This document shows, piece after piece, positions 1 through 11,109 of a DNA stretch of 64,000 nucleotides. The position numbers and the translations under genes were made by a program. The DNA is from Piper betle. Lineage: Eukaryota > Streptophyta > Magnoliopsida > Piperales > Piperaceae. The notes below the pieces were generated by a model. That model did not search any database and was not told the DNA's origin. It was given only the letters and a program-made list of their open reading frames with translations. Within the stretch, counting starts at the first letter, position 1. Each line of letters opens with the position of its first letter. The DNA lies in assembly GCA_033002965.1 (NCBI GenBank), contig JAURVB010003266.1, positions 1 through 64,000 of the forward strand. Direction: 5' to 3'.

Positions 1-3000
1 AGGTCATGGAAGGCTTGCTCCGCGAGAAGGTCCCAATGATAAGCATCCTTTTTCAGTAAATCCGACAATGGAGCTGCTAGAGTACCAAAGCCCTTGATAA
101 ATTTTCTATAATACCCAGCTAATCCCAAAAAGCTCTTATACTCTTAACTGATCTCGGCGTCGGCCAATTCACAATAGCCTCTATTTTTTCCTTGTCCACG
201 CCAACACCTTCGGATGAGATAACATGTCCCAAATACTGAATTTGACGCAACCCAAAAGAGCATTTTTCTTTCTTAGCATACAACTCATGTCTAAGCAACT
301 CAGCTAGCGTCAATTCAAGATGGTATAGATGTTCATCCCAACACTTGCTGTAGATAAGAATATCATCAAAGAAAACTAAAATAAATTTTCTGAGATATGG
401 AGCAAATACCTCATTCATCAAAGCTTGGAAGGTGGAAGGAGCATTGGATAATCCGAACGGCATAACCTTGAACTCATAATGCCCATGGTGTGTCCGGAAA
501 GCTGTTTTGTGGACATCATCTCCATACATTCTTATTTGGTGATAACCTGACCTCAAATCCAGCTTAGAAAAATAGGTAGTACCATGTAATTCATCCAAGA
601 GTTCATCAATGTTGGGAATGGGAAACTTATCCTTTATCGTTGCCTTGTTGAGAGCCCTATAATCGACACACATCCTCCAACTTCCATCTTTCTTCTTGAC
701 TAGCAACACCGGAGCTGAATAGGGACTTGATGTAGGCTGAATTATTCCATCCTCCAGTAATTGCTTCACTTGTCTCTCAATTTCATTTTTCTGAAAGTAA
801 GGATACCGATACGGTCTCACGGCTACCGGCAGCGTTCCCTCCTTGAGGTTCACATGATGGTCATGAGGGCGTGTAGGCGGCAGCCCCTTGGGTACAGAAA
901 ACACCTTGTCAAACCTTAGCAGTAGCTGATCCAATCCATCTTGTTGTTGAGCTGTTAAGGTAGTTTCCGGTTGACCCAAAACCCTGCTGTTTACCACTTG
1001 CAAGTTCATCAATAACCCCTGTTTCCTTTGTTTGAAAGATTGTGAAATACGCTTCTTATCACACAACTGATCCGGAGGAGTGATCTGCCCTCTTAATTCC
1101 ACTGTTTTCTCTTTATCTTTGAAGGACATCGTGAGGGATTCAAAGTCCCATAGGATTGGCCCCAACGTCTTCAACCATTGAATACCCAAAACGATGTCAA
1201 TCTCTTCCAACTGAAGTATGAAAAATTCCGAAGTAGTAGCATATCCTGGAAATTCAATCTTGATAGCTGAACACCTTCCCCCACAACTCATTCGGTCGCC
1301 ATTGGCAATCTGAACTTTGGGTCCATTGCTGGTTTCCTTCGGCAACTTCAATTTCTGAACCAGCTTTGCATTCACAAAATTGTGGGAGCTACCCGAATCA
1401 ATCAGAATTGTCACTTGGTGTCCACCCACTCTTCCGAGAACCCTCATGGTGTTTGAAGTAATGATTCCCGTCAAAGCATTCAAGGAGATGGCTGGAGTAA
1501 GGGAGTCATCTTCCGGGTCACTATCGTCCTCCTCCGACAGTTCCTCCTCCCTCTCCACTTCAATGATGAATAACCTTTTACACTTGTGTCCAGGTACAAA
1601 TTTCTCGTCACACCTGAAACACAATCCAGCCTCCTTTCTCTCTTGCAATTGCTTGATGCTGAATTTCCGTCCATGAGGAATCTCCTTGAATTGCTGCTCT
1701 GCTGCTACCCCAACATCAGCCTTGACCGACCCAAAACTACCTCCCTTGTTAGACGGTCCAGCTGCATGTTGATATCCCCTGTTCATTGCTCTCCCAATTG
1801 TTGCTGATTTCTGATTCACATGGTTCTCCAAATGTCTAGCCAGCCCTTGAGCGTCCAGTAAGGTGTCCGGCTTCCTAGCTTTCACCTCCATTCTCAATTG
1901 AGGCTTGAGACCACAAGTATAGCTGCTGATTCTTTGCTTTTCAGTCATGCTTCCAGCTCTAGTGGCCAACCGGTTAAATTGAACGGTATACTCTTGAACT
2001 GATGTGTCCTGTTTTAACCGAGTAAGGTCGCCATAAAAATCCTCATACTCCGAGGGACCGAACTGAAGATTCATGGCTTCCTTCAATTCAGGCCAACTAG
2101 GAATCCCATGATGTTCTTGCAGCATATCAAACCAAATTTGTGCATCATCCTCCAAATGAAAACTTGCCAACTCTACTTGCAATCTCTCTTGGACGTGATG
2201 CAGCTTGAAAAATTTTTCTGCCCTGCTAAACCATGAAATTGGGTCCTTGGTTCCATCAAACTTTGGAAAGCTGATCTTGGAGCCTTTCAAGAAATCTTCA
2301 TTTGGGTCATCATAGGCAGCAATATCCCTGCAATTTTGGGCAGCGCCTTCCTGGAAATTTTGTCGAGCAGGTGCTCTTCCTCTCCTGCCCATACCGAATT
2401 GCTTTCTTCCTCCTTGCAGCAGCGTCTCTTCCAGCTGTTCTTGGTGGTGCAAACCCTGCAATACATCATCACAAGATCGCCTACCCTGCAATCCATCCTC
2501 ACAAGGTCGCCTACCATGCAACCCATCCTCACAAAGTCGCCCCATCCCTGCTGAAATTGGATGTGCTCCTGGATGACGATCAGCCATACCCTGCAACAGC
2601 CCCTCATGGTGTCGCCCCCTCTCTACTGATGTCAACAACACCTCTTGGGGACGTCCAACATGGGATTCCAGCACCTCTTGGGGACGTCCAACATGGGATT
2701 CCAGCAATGGATCATCCCTCTCCATCCCCATTGCAGGAACCCTCCCCTGAATTGTCCCAATACCTTCTCTATTTCCCAAACCATCACTTCTTGATTGCAG
2801 TAATAAATCAAACTTTGATGACATATTGGTAATGGCAGCAATCAATTGATCTTGAACCCTCCTAATCTGGGATAATTCATCAAGATGGGGTGAAGAAGAC
2901 GTACCTCCCTCGACCTGCTCTGATACCAATCTGGAAGGGGTTTCTCCTCCAAGCTCCACAACCAATTCCTTGCCCTTGGAAGGCTTGGAACTCTGCTTTG

Positions 3001-3010
3001 CTGGTGCCAT
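1..3010 (-). pseudogene. gag-pol: gypsy gag-pol polyprotein, frameshifted, partial
   Basis: Open for 963 codons from the ATG at 3010. Domains in order: a basic N-terminus (MAPAKQ), retrotransposon gag (roughly residues 245-395), a CX2CX7HXC knuckle (CFRCDEKFVPGHKC), aspartic protease with DSGSSHNF, and RT with VPF-type palm motifs and FFDDILIYSK. The frame ends at 119, where one T is missing from a T run near 131-137. The next frame resumes the post-RT region (a GYYRKF-type motif, then APLSDLLKK) to the window edge. The first 26 codons lie inside the 5' LTR and the PBS is read as LVSEQ. One frameshift in an otherwise open frame suggests moderate age or a sequencing error in the homopolymer. 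Confidence 0.85.
2914..2928 (-). promoter_or_regulatory. Primer-binding site, tRNA-iMet type
   Basis: The minus strand reads TGGTATCAGAGCAGG, the standard plant PBS complementary to the 3' end of initiator methionine tRNA, three bases inside the LTR. It lies within the open gag frame. Confidence 0.85.
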
Positions 3011-3342
3011 CTTGAGGACGAACTTCCTGGATGAAGGGGGATGAAAATCAACAGCAACAATGGTGGAAGAAGGGCTGCAATTTCAGCAACCAAGGGGGAA
3101 GAACCAGGGCGTCCTGGTTCCTTGGGTTCCAAGAAATGTTGGAAGGGGTGGAGCAATCTCCAAAAGGGTGAATTTGATTTTCAAAACAAAGTTGTTACAC
3201 AATTCTGTTACAGCCCCCTTTTGTAGGCATCTTTCCTAGTGAAATTACCCAAACACCCCTACTCAATTACCCCTACTAACAACCCTACTAACAATACTAC
3301 CATTCTACTAACAATGCTAACAATATTCATAACTATTTCACA
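2932..3342 (-). repeat. 5' LTR of the left gypsy element
   Basis: The inner edge is fixed by the PBS: on the minus strand the LTR ends in CCA, then three bases, then TGGTATCAGAGC. The outer edge near 3342 is the best TG/CA end I can see and may be off by tens of bases. The gag start codon (3010) and 26 codons lie within the LTR. Confidence 0.6.
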
Positions 3343-3930
3343 TTGGCTTTGCAGCAAGGCAGGGCAGAACTGGGTTCGTACCAGATGCTGAGTTTGTTAC
3401 CGGCGACAAGAGGAGCACGGCAGAGGCAACAGTATGGCAAATGGAGGTCGGAGTGAGGAGATATGGAGATCCAAAGTAGGAAGGTGGAAGAGTGAGAGAA
3501 AACCAGTGCAACACTACACTATACGAGCAAAAATAGCTGCCACGAGGTAGCATGCAGATGGTGTCCACGTGGGGCCCACCTGGGGGCATCATTACATATA
3601 TATATATATATATATAATCAAACTAGGACTGAACTGCAGTGAACGACACATTTGAGATTCCAATGAACACCCCAAAAAAGCCTAACGTAGAAGACTAAAT
3701 GCAGTCATGGTCCTAATAAAACTCTTATCCTCAATCAGACCCTAACACCCGAACACGAGCAAACCAGACATGATCAATAAGACGAATTGTGCTCCCCGCA
3801 CCCCAAGTGTTATCCTGTGTACACCATGATAAATGCAGCCTATATCATGCAACACGGCTGAACTAGCCCCACATATGAGATACAAGAGTCAAACCAACCA
3901 CAGAACGAGGCTGGATCCTACTTGAATCCG
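3343..3930. other. Non-coding stretch with (TA)n microsatellite
   Basis: No gene recognised. It contains a pure TA run at about 3595-3616. An 84-codon open stretch on the minus strand (3338-3592) has no recognisable domain and is treated as chance. Confidence 0.5.
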
Positions 3931-4440
3931 GTCAAAAGCTCATGAAACTCGGAACCAAAGATTCGATTTTACAATTATACATTCATTTTTATCAAAATCA
4001 CCTTGTATCTTTTTTGAAGCAATTGTCCCATACTTAACAAAATTGTGGCAAAACCATGTACATAATACAAATAATAACAAAATTGTGGCTAAACCACGTA
4101 CATACTACAAATAATAAATGAACTTAGTAGTTCCTTACTTTCTCTTTGCACTGAAATCACACCTTTGCTAACAATATTTCTTACTTTATCATCTCCTAAC
4201 TTCACACTATGAGAGAAATTATTATCAAATTAACAAAATTCTTCTTATTTTTGGTTATGTAGTTGCTACATCTACTATCCGCACACCAAATATCACCTTG
4301 ATCCTCTTGAGTAAACACCTAAGAATAAAATACATCACTTCCTCTCTCATCTTTCCCTCATAATGAAATTTATTCTCATCTTTATCAACATTGTGGTCAT
4401 CATCTATTTCTTTTTAAGTACAATCTTTAGAGCATGTGCA
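3930..4440 (-). mobile_element. Ty1/copia relic (protease to GAG-pre-integrase)
   Basis: Minus-strand translation in shifting frames gives copia motifs: IWCADSRCSN (protease, normally with DSG), then FSHSVKLGDDKVRN and KGVISVQ, then GQLLQKRYKVI. This is the protease and GAG-pre-integrase segment in the expected order. Frameshifts and stops throughout show an old relic. No LTRs were identified around it. Confidence 0.7.
4037..4116. repeat. Tandem duplication, 40-bp unit x2
   Basis: Two adjacent units beginning ACAAAATTGTGGC (4037-4076 and 4077-4116), differing at a few positions, lie inside the copia relic. Confidence 0.85.
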
Positions 4441-4740
4441 TGGTGTAGATATCTCTCAAAATTAAAATTACCTATACTTTCTGACACTTTGTACTATTTT
4501 AATTTGTACCCAATTTTTTAATTTAAAATTTTGTAAAATCATTTTTTTGTTGAAAAATAGAGTATTTAATTTGTATTTAATGAGATGTTGATTATAAAAT
4601 ACATTTTAATATTTGATAAAATATTATATATAAAATTTTTAAATATGGTTGAACTTGGACGCTTGATCCAATTGAACCAAATATATCCATACCGGTGGAA
4701 TTTTAGATATAATAACCAGTACGGTATTTGAAATTATGGA
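4441..4740. other. AT-rich stretch, no gene seen
   Basis: Strongly AT-rich, with no open frame or repeat that I can support. Confidence 0.4.
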
Positions 4741-4744
4741 TGAA

Positions 4745-5020
4745 CTCATTTAACTGGCAGGTTCATTAGTTTATAATAATGATGATGTTGAAGATGATAA
4801 TGATGAAAATAGTGTTGATATGATGGGTAAGGCAATACTAATGGAATTTGTGAAGTCTGAGAATGATTTGAAACTTAATCCTGCAGATTGTATAGTTGTG
4901 ATATTTAATAGTTGTAATCGTCAATTTCTAATATGATTGGTTTCAAGTGGAGGAAGTTTATAGTTCTTTACCGGGGAAGTTCATTAAACATTCCATTTTG
5001 TAGATTATCGCAGTTCTGTG
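4745..5020 (+). repeat. Dispersed repeat R1, copy 1
   Basis: Resembles 22905-23190 in the same orientation, sharing long blocks such as TTGAAACTTAATCCTGCAG and ATAGTTGTAATCGTCA. No coding domain was recognised. Likely a piece of an unidentified transposable element. Confidence 0.65.
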
Positions 5021-5565
5021 GAAATATGTGCCGACCATTGTAAAAGTTAGGAAAAGCGTCTCCGTTTTCAAAGTCTTTTGGAAGTCTTCCCAGTCACATT
5101 CCGAAGGGCTCTAATAGTCAGCTAATGATTCCACACTGTGATTGTAATCCATATTATTATTATTATTTTCCATTTCTCATAGTGCACTCTACATTCAGTG
5201 AAGAATTATTGCTTGAAAGTACTAAAGAAGTTGTCGACGTTGGAGTCCGAAGCCTGAGTCATGAGTCAAGTCCGTCGACGTGTGAGTACAATGCATGCTG
5301 GGTTTAGAGACCGGGTGAAACACTGTTGATATGCTTCCATTTTGTAGACTATCGCAGTATTGTGGAAATATCTGCCGACCATTTTAGAAGTTACGAAAAG
5401 TGCTCTGTTTTAAAAGTCTTTTTAAGTCTTCCCAGTCCCAATCGAAGGGCTCTTATAGTCAGCAAATGATTCCACACTGCGATTGTCATCCTTATTATTG
5501 TCATCATTATTTTACATTTCTCGTGTAGAGCAGTGTAGTCCGAAGCCTGAGTCATGAGTCCAGTC
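5005..5565 (+). repeat. Imperfect tandem duplication, unit about 320 bp
   Basis: The block from about 5000 (CCATTTTGTAGATTATCGCAG) to about 5270 recurs from about 5335 (CCATTTTGTAGACTATCGCAG) to about 5565. Both carry the phrases GTCTTCCCAGTC, GATTCCACACTG and TCCGAAGCCTGAGTCATGAG. Indels separate the copies. The second copy ends just upstream of the receptor-kinase pseudogene. Confidence 0.75.
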
Positions 5566-5711
5566 AAGTCATGGGCTCTAACAATCGACCTGGTATGGAG
5601 CGTTCAAAAAGGCCGGGTGAACAATAGAGGCGATTTAATTTGCTTCTCCCCTGCTCCACCCTTCTTGTTGTGAAGACTTTGATTATTCTGATCCTCCATT
5701 GACATCAACCC

Positions 5712-6443
5712 ATGTACCGCCATCACCACATTCTTGTACTCATGGTTCTTCTCGTGATCTTCTCCTCGGATGAAGCCACGGTGAAAGATGAGGAATGCCA
5801 ACCTTTCCAGTGCGGGAATACAACCTACGCTTACCCTTTCTGGCATAATAGTAATGGAAGAAATGAGTACCCTTTCTGTAATACCAACAATGAGGAAAGG
5901 GCTCTTCTCTATCTTCCCGCAAGTGATTTCTACGTTCAAAGCATCAACTTCAACGAAAAACGCTTGATTGCCATCGACGACCACGTTGCCCACGGATCAT
6001 GTCCCAGAGTGACCAAAAACGTGACCTTAGACGAGTATGATCAGCTGTCCTTCACCGATGCCGACACATTCCTTCGCTTCTTATTCAACTGCACTTCCCC
6101 ACCGGAGCAATTTCTACAGTTAAGTACTTCACCTTCTTGCTTCAACTATGGAGATCAGACGTCGTTCGTTTTTATCAACGGGACGTACCCCTGGTGGCTT
6201 CTGACTGGTTTGGAGGATGCATGGACAATGTTTTGGCGCCCGTGCATGGGGAGCCGAGCTCTTAGAACGGCTCGTCCGCTGACCTGCTTCAACATGGGTT
6301 CCGATTGAATTGACTTCGGATCCGACCTGCACCGCTTGCAAGGAAACAAAAGGCCACTGTGAGCACAGAATTGTCGGGGATGATGCTCGGCGCTTGTTTT
6401 TGTGACGACGGGATGTTGCATGAGAAATCTTGTAACGATAGAG
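5712..6443 (+). pseudogene. LRK10/WAK-type receptor kinase ectodomain, copy 1 (broken)
   Basis: The start at 5712 gives a hydrophobic signal peptide (ILVLMVLLVIFSS) followed by a cysteine-rich GUB_WAK_bind domain (CQPFQCGNTTYAYPFW near residue 30, GSCPR, FLFNCT). In this family the domain is extracellular and faces the cell wall, ahead of a membrane helix and a Ser/Thr kinase. The frame is open to 6308, but compared with copy 2 an extra C at about 6190 and a nearby deletion shift it. The WAK-associated part (CKETKGHCE, then DDGMLHEKSC) continues in another frame to a probable splice donor at 6444. No membrane or kinase exon follows before copy 2. Non-functional as a receptor. Confidence 0.8.
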
Positions 6444-8395
6444 GTATGCCCATATCATCTCACTTCTTGAAACCAATTTAAATACGTTACAGTTATTAGT
6501 ACATTATTAGGGGTATACCCGCGCTTTGTCTTGGGTTACATATTTTTTCTTTTATATGTTGATCATAATTCTAATTAACAATGTTTTTCATAATTTTTTA
6601 TTTTATAAGTTGATTACAGTTAATTATTTCTAGTTCTTTTTGTTTTAGGTATCAACTAGTTAATAAATGTGAACTATTTTATCAACCTGTATGACATTAA
6701 AATTTGACTTCAAAATTTAATTATATACATTTTATACTATATACTTCATGCATTTTAAAAGGAGATGTTGTTTTCTAATTAATTAGTATAAGCCTATTCA
6801 AACTATTTTATTAAAATATTCTGCATCTCATGTCACGTTTTATTTGCTTTATACCTTTTTATTTATTGTACTTCTAAAAATTAGTATATTATAATTTATT
6901 ATAAATATTCATACCCTTTTTAAAATTGAAATTAGCAATACTCAAATTATTCACATTGTTTGAGCTTTATTTATATTTTCAAAATTGAATCAACTTAAAA
7001 TACAATCCAACGTTGAGTTTCCATATATTAATCAAATTGGGGTTCATCTATAAACTTAATGGATACCATATAATAATTTATTTATAAACGTACATTTAAA
7101 TTAAATGTAGATTATTTATTCTAATTAATTTTAGTCGTAGTCAAGTTCCCATTCAAGTATTTTGAATTAGAAGCCTACGTACATTTTGAAAATTTTCATT
7201 ATATATACTACATACCACTCTTATAAATTCTATTATGTTTCCTATATAATATCTAAGTAAAAAGTCTAAATCAACCTATATTATAATTCTACTTGAGCTT
7301 GAAATTGATTGTACACATTTTTAAATATTTTAATTAAATATAATCCTACTTTACTCAAATTCTTTTATTAATCAATATCCGTTTGATGTAAGATAAAACT
7401 TTTATACTTAACTATCATAGTTCCTATTCAAATAGAGATTTCATTGTGTTAGTATGTACCATGCACTCGATCTAAGATATCTATTTTTTCAAAATGTGTT
7501 TTTGTCTAATTGATGGAAAACTTAGATGACATATTAGTTTATGACTTATTTTAAGTACACTAGGGCCTTCCGCTGGAGGAGAAACCACCGGACTCTCAAG
7601 TAGCTGGGTTCGGAGCCGCCATTCCGCGTTTGGCTGAGGAATGGCCGGAGATAGATCTAAGATATAATAAAAAATGTAGATCAGATCATCTTAATTATAT
7701 TGGAACCAGTTACTTAAATTCAATTTTTAGTTTTGAACGCAAAACTAAATTGTATTTTCGAATATTTAAAAATTTTAATTCTAATTTTGAATTGAATATT
7801 ATAAACAATCTTATATTTTTTATGAAAGGTTTTTTATATTTGGATCATGAACTACCTATAATTTTCTGGTACATGATGTCTGTAAAATGGTTTTTATCAA
7901 GATTCTTGGAATTTGATGATATGTATTTCAATTGTTAATAAGGGATCGCAAATTTCATCACTTTTTTCTCAAAAAATTATTTATTTATGATTTTCATTGA
8001 ATTTTTAGATTAAATCATGTTCAAAAATGTGATTCTTTAAATCACGAATTTTGCATAATTCCTCTTAGGCATTTGAAATTGTTTTTATATGCGATTTAGT
8101 TATTTAATTAAATACATTTCAATTTTTAGTTTAGATTTTTAGCTGATTGGATTTTCCATAAATTTTATGTTGCATAGTTATATTTAATTTGTTAATTGAA
8201 TAAATAGATTTATGTATTTGCATCTGGACTATGTATAGTTCAAGGCACTTGGTGTTCTTAAAATGTTTATATTTAAGATATTCTTTAATATATTAATTTT
8301 ACCTGCAAAAGTAATTTTGAATTAGGATTGCAAATTTAAATAAAAAAATTCAATTGTTAGATAATTTTCATTTAATTAAAATTTTTAAATAATTT
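6444..8395. other. AT-rich intergenic region
   Basis: Very AT-rich. A short GC-richer island lies at about 7560-7660. The open stretch 7630-7938 (102 codons) starts in that island and runs into low-complexity AT-rich codons without a known domain. No gene is called. Confidence 0.45.
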
Positions 8396-8530
8396 TATAA
8401 CTGTGCTAAAAATTCAAGTGCTGAATCTTGTCGTCGGCTGCCGCTGGCGAGGCTATGTCGGCCATGGATTGCGACTAAGGGGAGGAGAGGGGGATCAGGG
8501 GAAAACAGAGGGGGGAACACGGTGGGGTGG

Positions 8531-8597
8531 TGGCCATTGGATTCCAATCCAACGGCCACGACTCTTATGCGCTGCCAAAAACAAGCAGCGCATAGAG

Positions 8598-8598
<1 letters not shown>
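8531..8598. repeat. Two adjacent perfect or near-perfect hairpins
   Basis: Hairpin 1 (8531-8558) pairs TGGCCATTGGATT with AATCCAACGGCCA, one mismatch, 2-base loop. Hairpin 2 (8561-8598) pairs ACTCTTATGCGCTGC with GCAGCGCATAGAGT, one bulge, loop of about 9. They lie directly before a TC/TA microsatellite and 70 bp before the second receptor-kinase copy. The core TGCGCTGC recurs in the hairpin at 11051-11074. Confidence 0.75.

Positions 8599-8642
<44 letters not shown>
8597..8642. repeat. (TC)n-(TA)n compound microsatellite
   Basis: About twelve TC units pass directly into about twelve TA units. Confidence 0.9.
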
Positions 8643-8667
8643 GACTGTCCTCCATTGTCATCAACCA

Positions 8668-10980
8668 TTTACTGCCTACAGCATATTCTTCTAGATGGGA
8701 TTCCTTCTCAGGTTCCCACAGGGAAAGCTGATAGGTGCCAACCTTTCCAGTGTGGGAATACCACCTACTCTTACCCCTTCTGGCATATTAATGGCACCAA
8801 CGGCATCGACTATAACGAAAAACATTTGATTGCCATCGACGCCGACGTTGCCGAGGGATCATGCCCGAGATTGACCAAAAACGTGACCTCAGACGAGTAT
8901 TATCAGCTGTCCTTTGCCGATACCAACATATTTCTTCGCTTCTTCTTCAACTGTCCTACCCCGCCGGAGCAATTTCTGCAGTCAAGGTACGTCTCCTTCT
9001 TGCTTCAACTATGGATATCAGAGGTCGTTCGTTTTTATCAACGGGACGTACCCTGGTGGCTTGTCTTTCGATTGGTTTGGAGAATGCATGGACAATGTTT
9101 TGGCGCCTGTGCGTGGGGAGCTGATCAACTCTTTCAGTGACCTGCTTCAATATGGATTCCAATTGAATTGGATTTCGACTCTAGCCTCCACCCCTTGCGA
9201 GGAAACACAAGGCTACTGCTGGCATATAAATTCATCGGGAGAGATGCGCTCCGTTTGTTTATGTGACGATGGGTTCCATGACAGGTCTTGCGACGATGGA
9301 GGTATCTTCATATTCTCACCTTCACTTATCTTTTAAGATAAAAATTTTAAATACTTTTTATTTTACCGGGTCAAATTACTTTTAATAGAATTTTAAAATT
9401 AAAAATAAAGTATTATATTGAACATTAAATTGTTTTTTAACAACATTCCTATACTGCATTGTCTTAAGCTAAAAATTGTGCTGACTTTTATGGTCACGGA
9501 GGGGCAAAATCGGGTATACATAAATATATATTTAAATGTGTTTTAAATTGATAAAATATATCTATATGATTTATTATACAATCATCTTTAAGATCATTTT
9601 TCTACTAGTGTATAAAACTAAATAATCTCAATAAATAGATACAATAAAATGTCTGGGTCAATCGAAATCGAATTTCATGGAAGCTACACCTTGTATAGGC
9701 AACATCTTCTCCGGCTACTAATCTGTCATTTGCCTCTCCCACCCACCACCTACATGTATTTACAATTTCTTATCATCATAGTAACCATCTTTCTTGATCA
9801 AATTGGGTGGTATAGCGAAAGTTCCACCTTGAATAATTCTTTTAGTGGAGAACTTGAATGATACTTAGTGGAATACTTGAATAATTTTTTAGTGGAAGAT
9901 TTTTTAGTAAAAAATCAATGATTTTGCCATCAGTTATTATTTATAAATTTCATAGTTTTTTTTATTTCTTTCATGCAAACAAGCCTAAGGGTTGTTATTA
10001 AACGGTTAGATTAACTTTGATAAAAGGTTTAAGATGTTTTAACAATCTAGCTAGAATCTGTACGTCTACCTAGATGCATAATTGGGAAGTTTTCCACACG
10101 GTATCATGCACAAATTTAGACAATGATATATTGATTTAGCCAACTTCCACTACAAAGCCTATAATGAGAAAATTCAGCTTTTTCTACATGGAAATTTTGA
10201 CTAAATTTTGTACATAGAAAGTTCAAAATTGCTAAACAACAATTGATTAACAATTAAATTAATTTTGCATCCAAAGTAATATAGTTGTACAATTTGTCTT
10301 TAATATTTTTTGTTGATGATCCAGGCAACTACAATTCGAACAAAAAGGTGAAGATCATAATAGGTATTCCTCTATATATACTCATACTTCTCTCCATAAG
10401 GGACCTAGGAATACGAAATGAAAACCCAAGGTCCATCTTTTGGTGGACCGCTGGGCAGCTTACTGTCGCTGCTTGTTCATGGCATTCACGACTGCAGAAA
10501 ACCCGGTCCTCACCCTCATAAGTTTTTGTTTTGATCTAAGCTGTTTCTAAGCATATTTCCTTTAATAAGTGTGACTCATAAAATTAGGTGATTAAGTTGG
10601 CAGGCATGGATTCTGGAATAAATAGTAAGAATGTTCTCGTAATTAGCTTTAAAAATATTTCAACGACATGCTTTTAACGTCTTTTTTTGAAAGAAATAAA
10701 TTCATAAAACAAATCTACTCCCGATAAATGAGGGTTTACTATGACCCAAAAAAGTCGAAGTAAATCTTCCAATAGCAAATACCATTATACTTCAAATTGA
10801 GCGGAAACGTATTCTTGATGGACAAGTTTCTAATTCAAATCCATTGTATCTAACTAGACCTCTTTGACAGGTACAAGTGTCGCACTTTCCACCATCTTCA
10901 TCGCTGCAACATTCATAATTGTCTATCGGAAAAATTCATTGTGTCGGTTGCTGTACTTGAGAAAAAAGATAAGGACAACA
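8668..10980 (+). pseudogene. LRK10/WAK-type receptor kinase, copy 2: ectodomain and membrane exons, kinase missing
   Basis: Paralogue of 5712-6443. The start codon has decayed (ATG to ATT near 8668) and the signal peptide is scrambled. The ectodomain runs from CQPFQCGNTTYSYPFW at about 8738. A one-base shift near 8985 moves it to the frame carrying SPSCFNYG, the full middle part and the WAK-associated CLCDDGFHDRSC, with a donor at about 9302. Candidate later exons are 10325-10414 (lysine-rich then IIIGIPLYILILL, hydrophobic) and 10872-10980 (ALSTIFIAATFIIVY then a basic stretch), both after AG acceptors and in the order expected for LRK10-like genes. No kinase motifs follow. Exon choice is my inference. 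Confidence 0.7.
9310..10320. other. Intron-like AT-rich stretch
   Basis: Lies between the ectodomain exon and the first membrane exon of the copy-2 receptor kinase. No coding motif seen. A 70-codon open stretch at 9649-9861 is unsupported. Confidence 0.45.
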
Positions 10981-11050
10981 GTCACCAAGTGGAAACATTC
11001 CTACGGACTTTTGGCTCACTGGCTCCCAAAAGGTTGGGGGAGCTGTGGCT

Positions 11051-11074
11051 TGCGCTGCCAAAAAGGGCAGCGCA
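11051..11074. repeat. Perfect 9-bp hairpin
   Basis: TGCGCTGCC and GGCAGCGCA around a 6-base loop. It shares its TGCGCTGC core with hairpin 2 near 8565. Not followed by a T run, and no terminator role is claimed. Confidence 0.8.
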
Positions 11075-11109
11075 ATGCAACGCGTCCCTATATCTTAAAG
11101 CTTTAGTCT

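Larger units (their letters stand above)
1..3342 (-). mobile_element. Ty3/gypsy LTR retrotransposon, 5' part, cut by window start
   Basis: Minus-strand element whose right end (its 5' end) is an LTR at about 2932-3342, followed inward by a primer-binding site and a gag-pol frame that leaves the window at base 1. Order seen: LTR, PBS, gag, zinc knuckle, aspartic protease, reverse transcriptase and the start of RNase H. It is related to the complete element at 27883-33195, with the same gag start motif and the same PBS placement. The outer LTR edge is inferred from a terminal CA because the partner LTR is outside the window, so no target duplication can be tested. Confidence 0.85.

Noticed and set aside
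2287..2841. Open frames on both strands over the gag linker of the left element
   Set aside because: The imperfect repeats here (CACCTCTTGGGGACGTCC twice) belong to the disordered gag region; the other frames are shadows of it.
7630..7938. 102-codon open frame as organellar-derived gene
   Set aside because: I could not match it to any plastid or mitochondrial protein; low-complexity AT-rich codons suggest chance.
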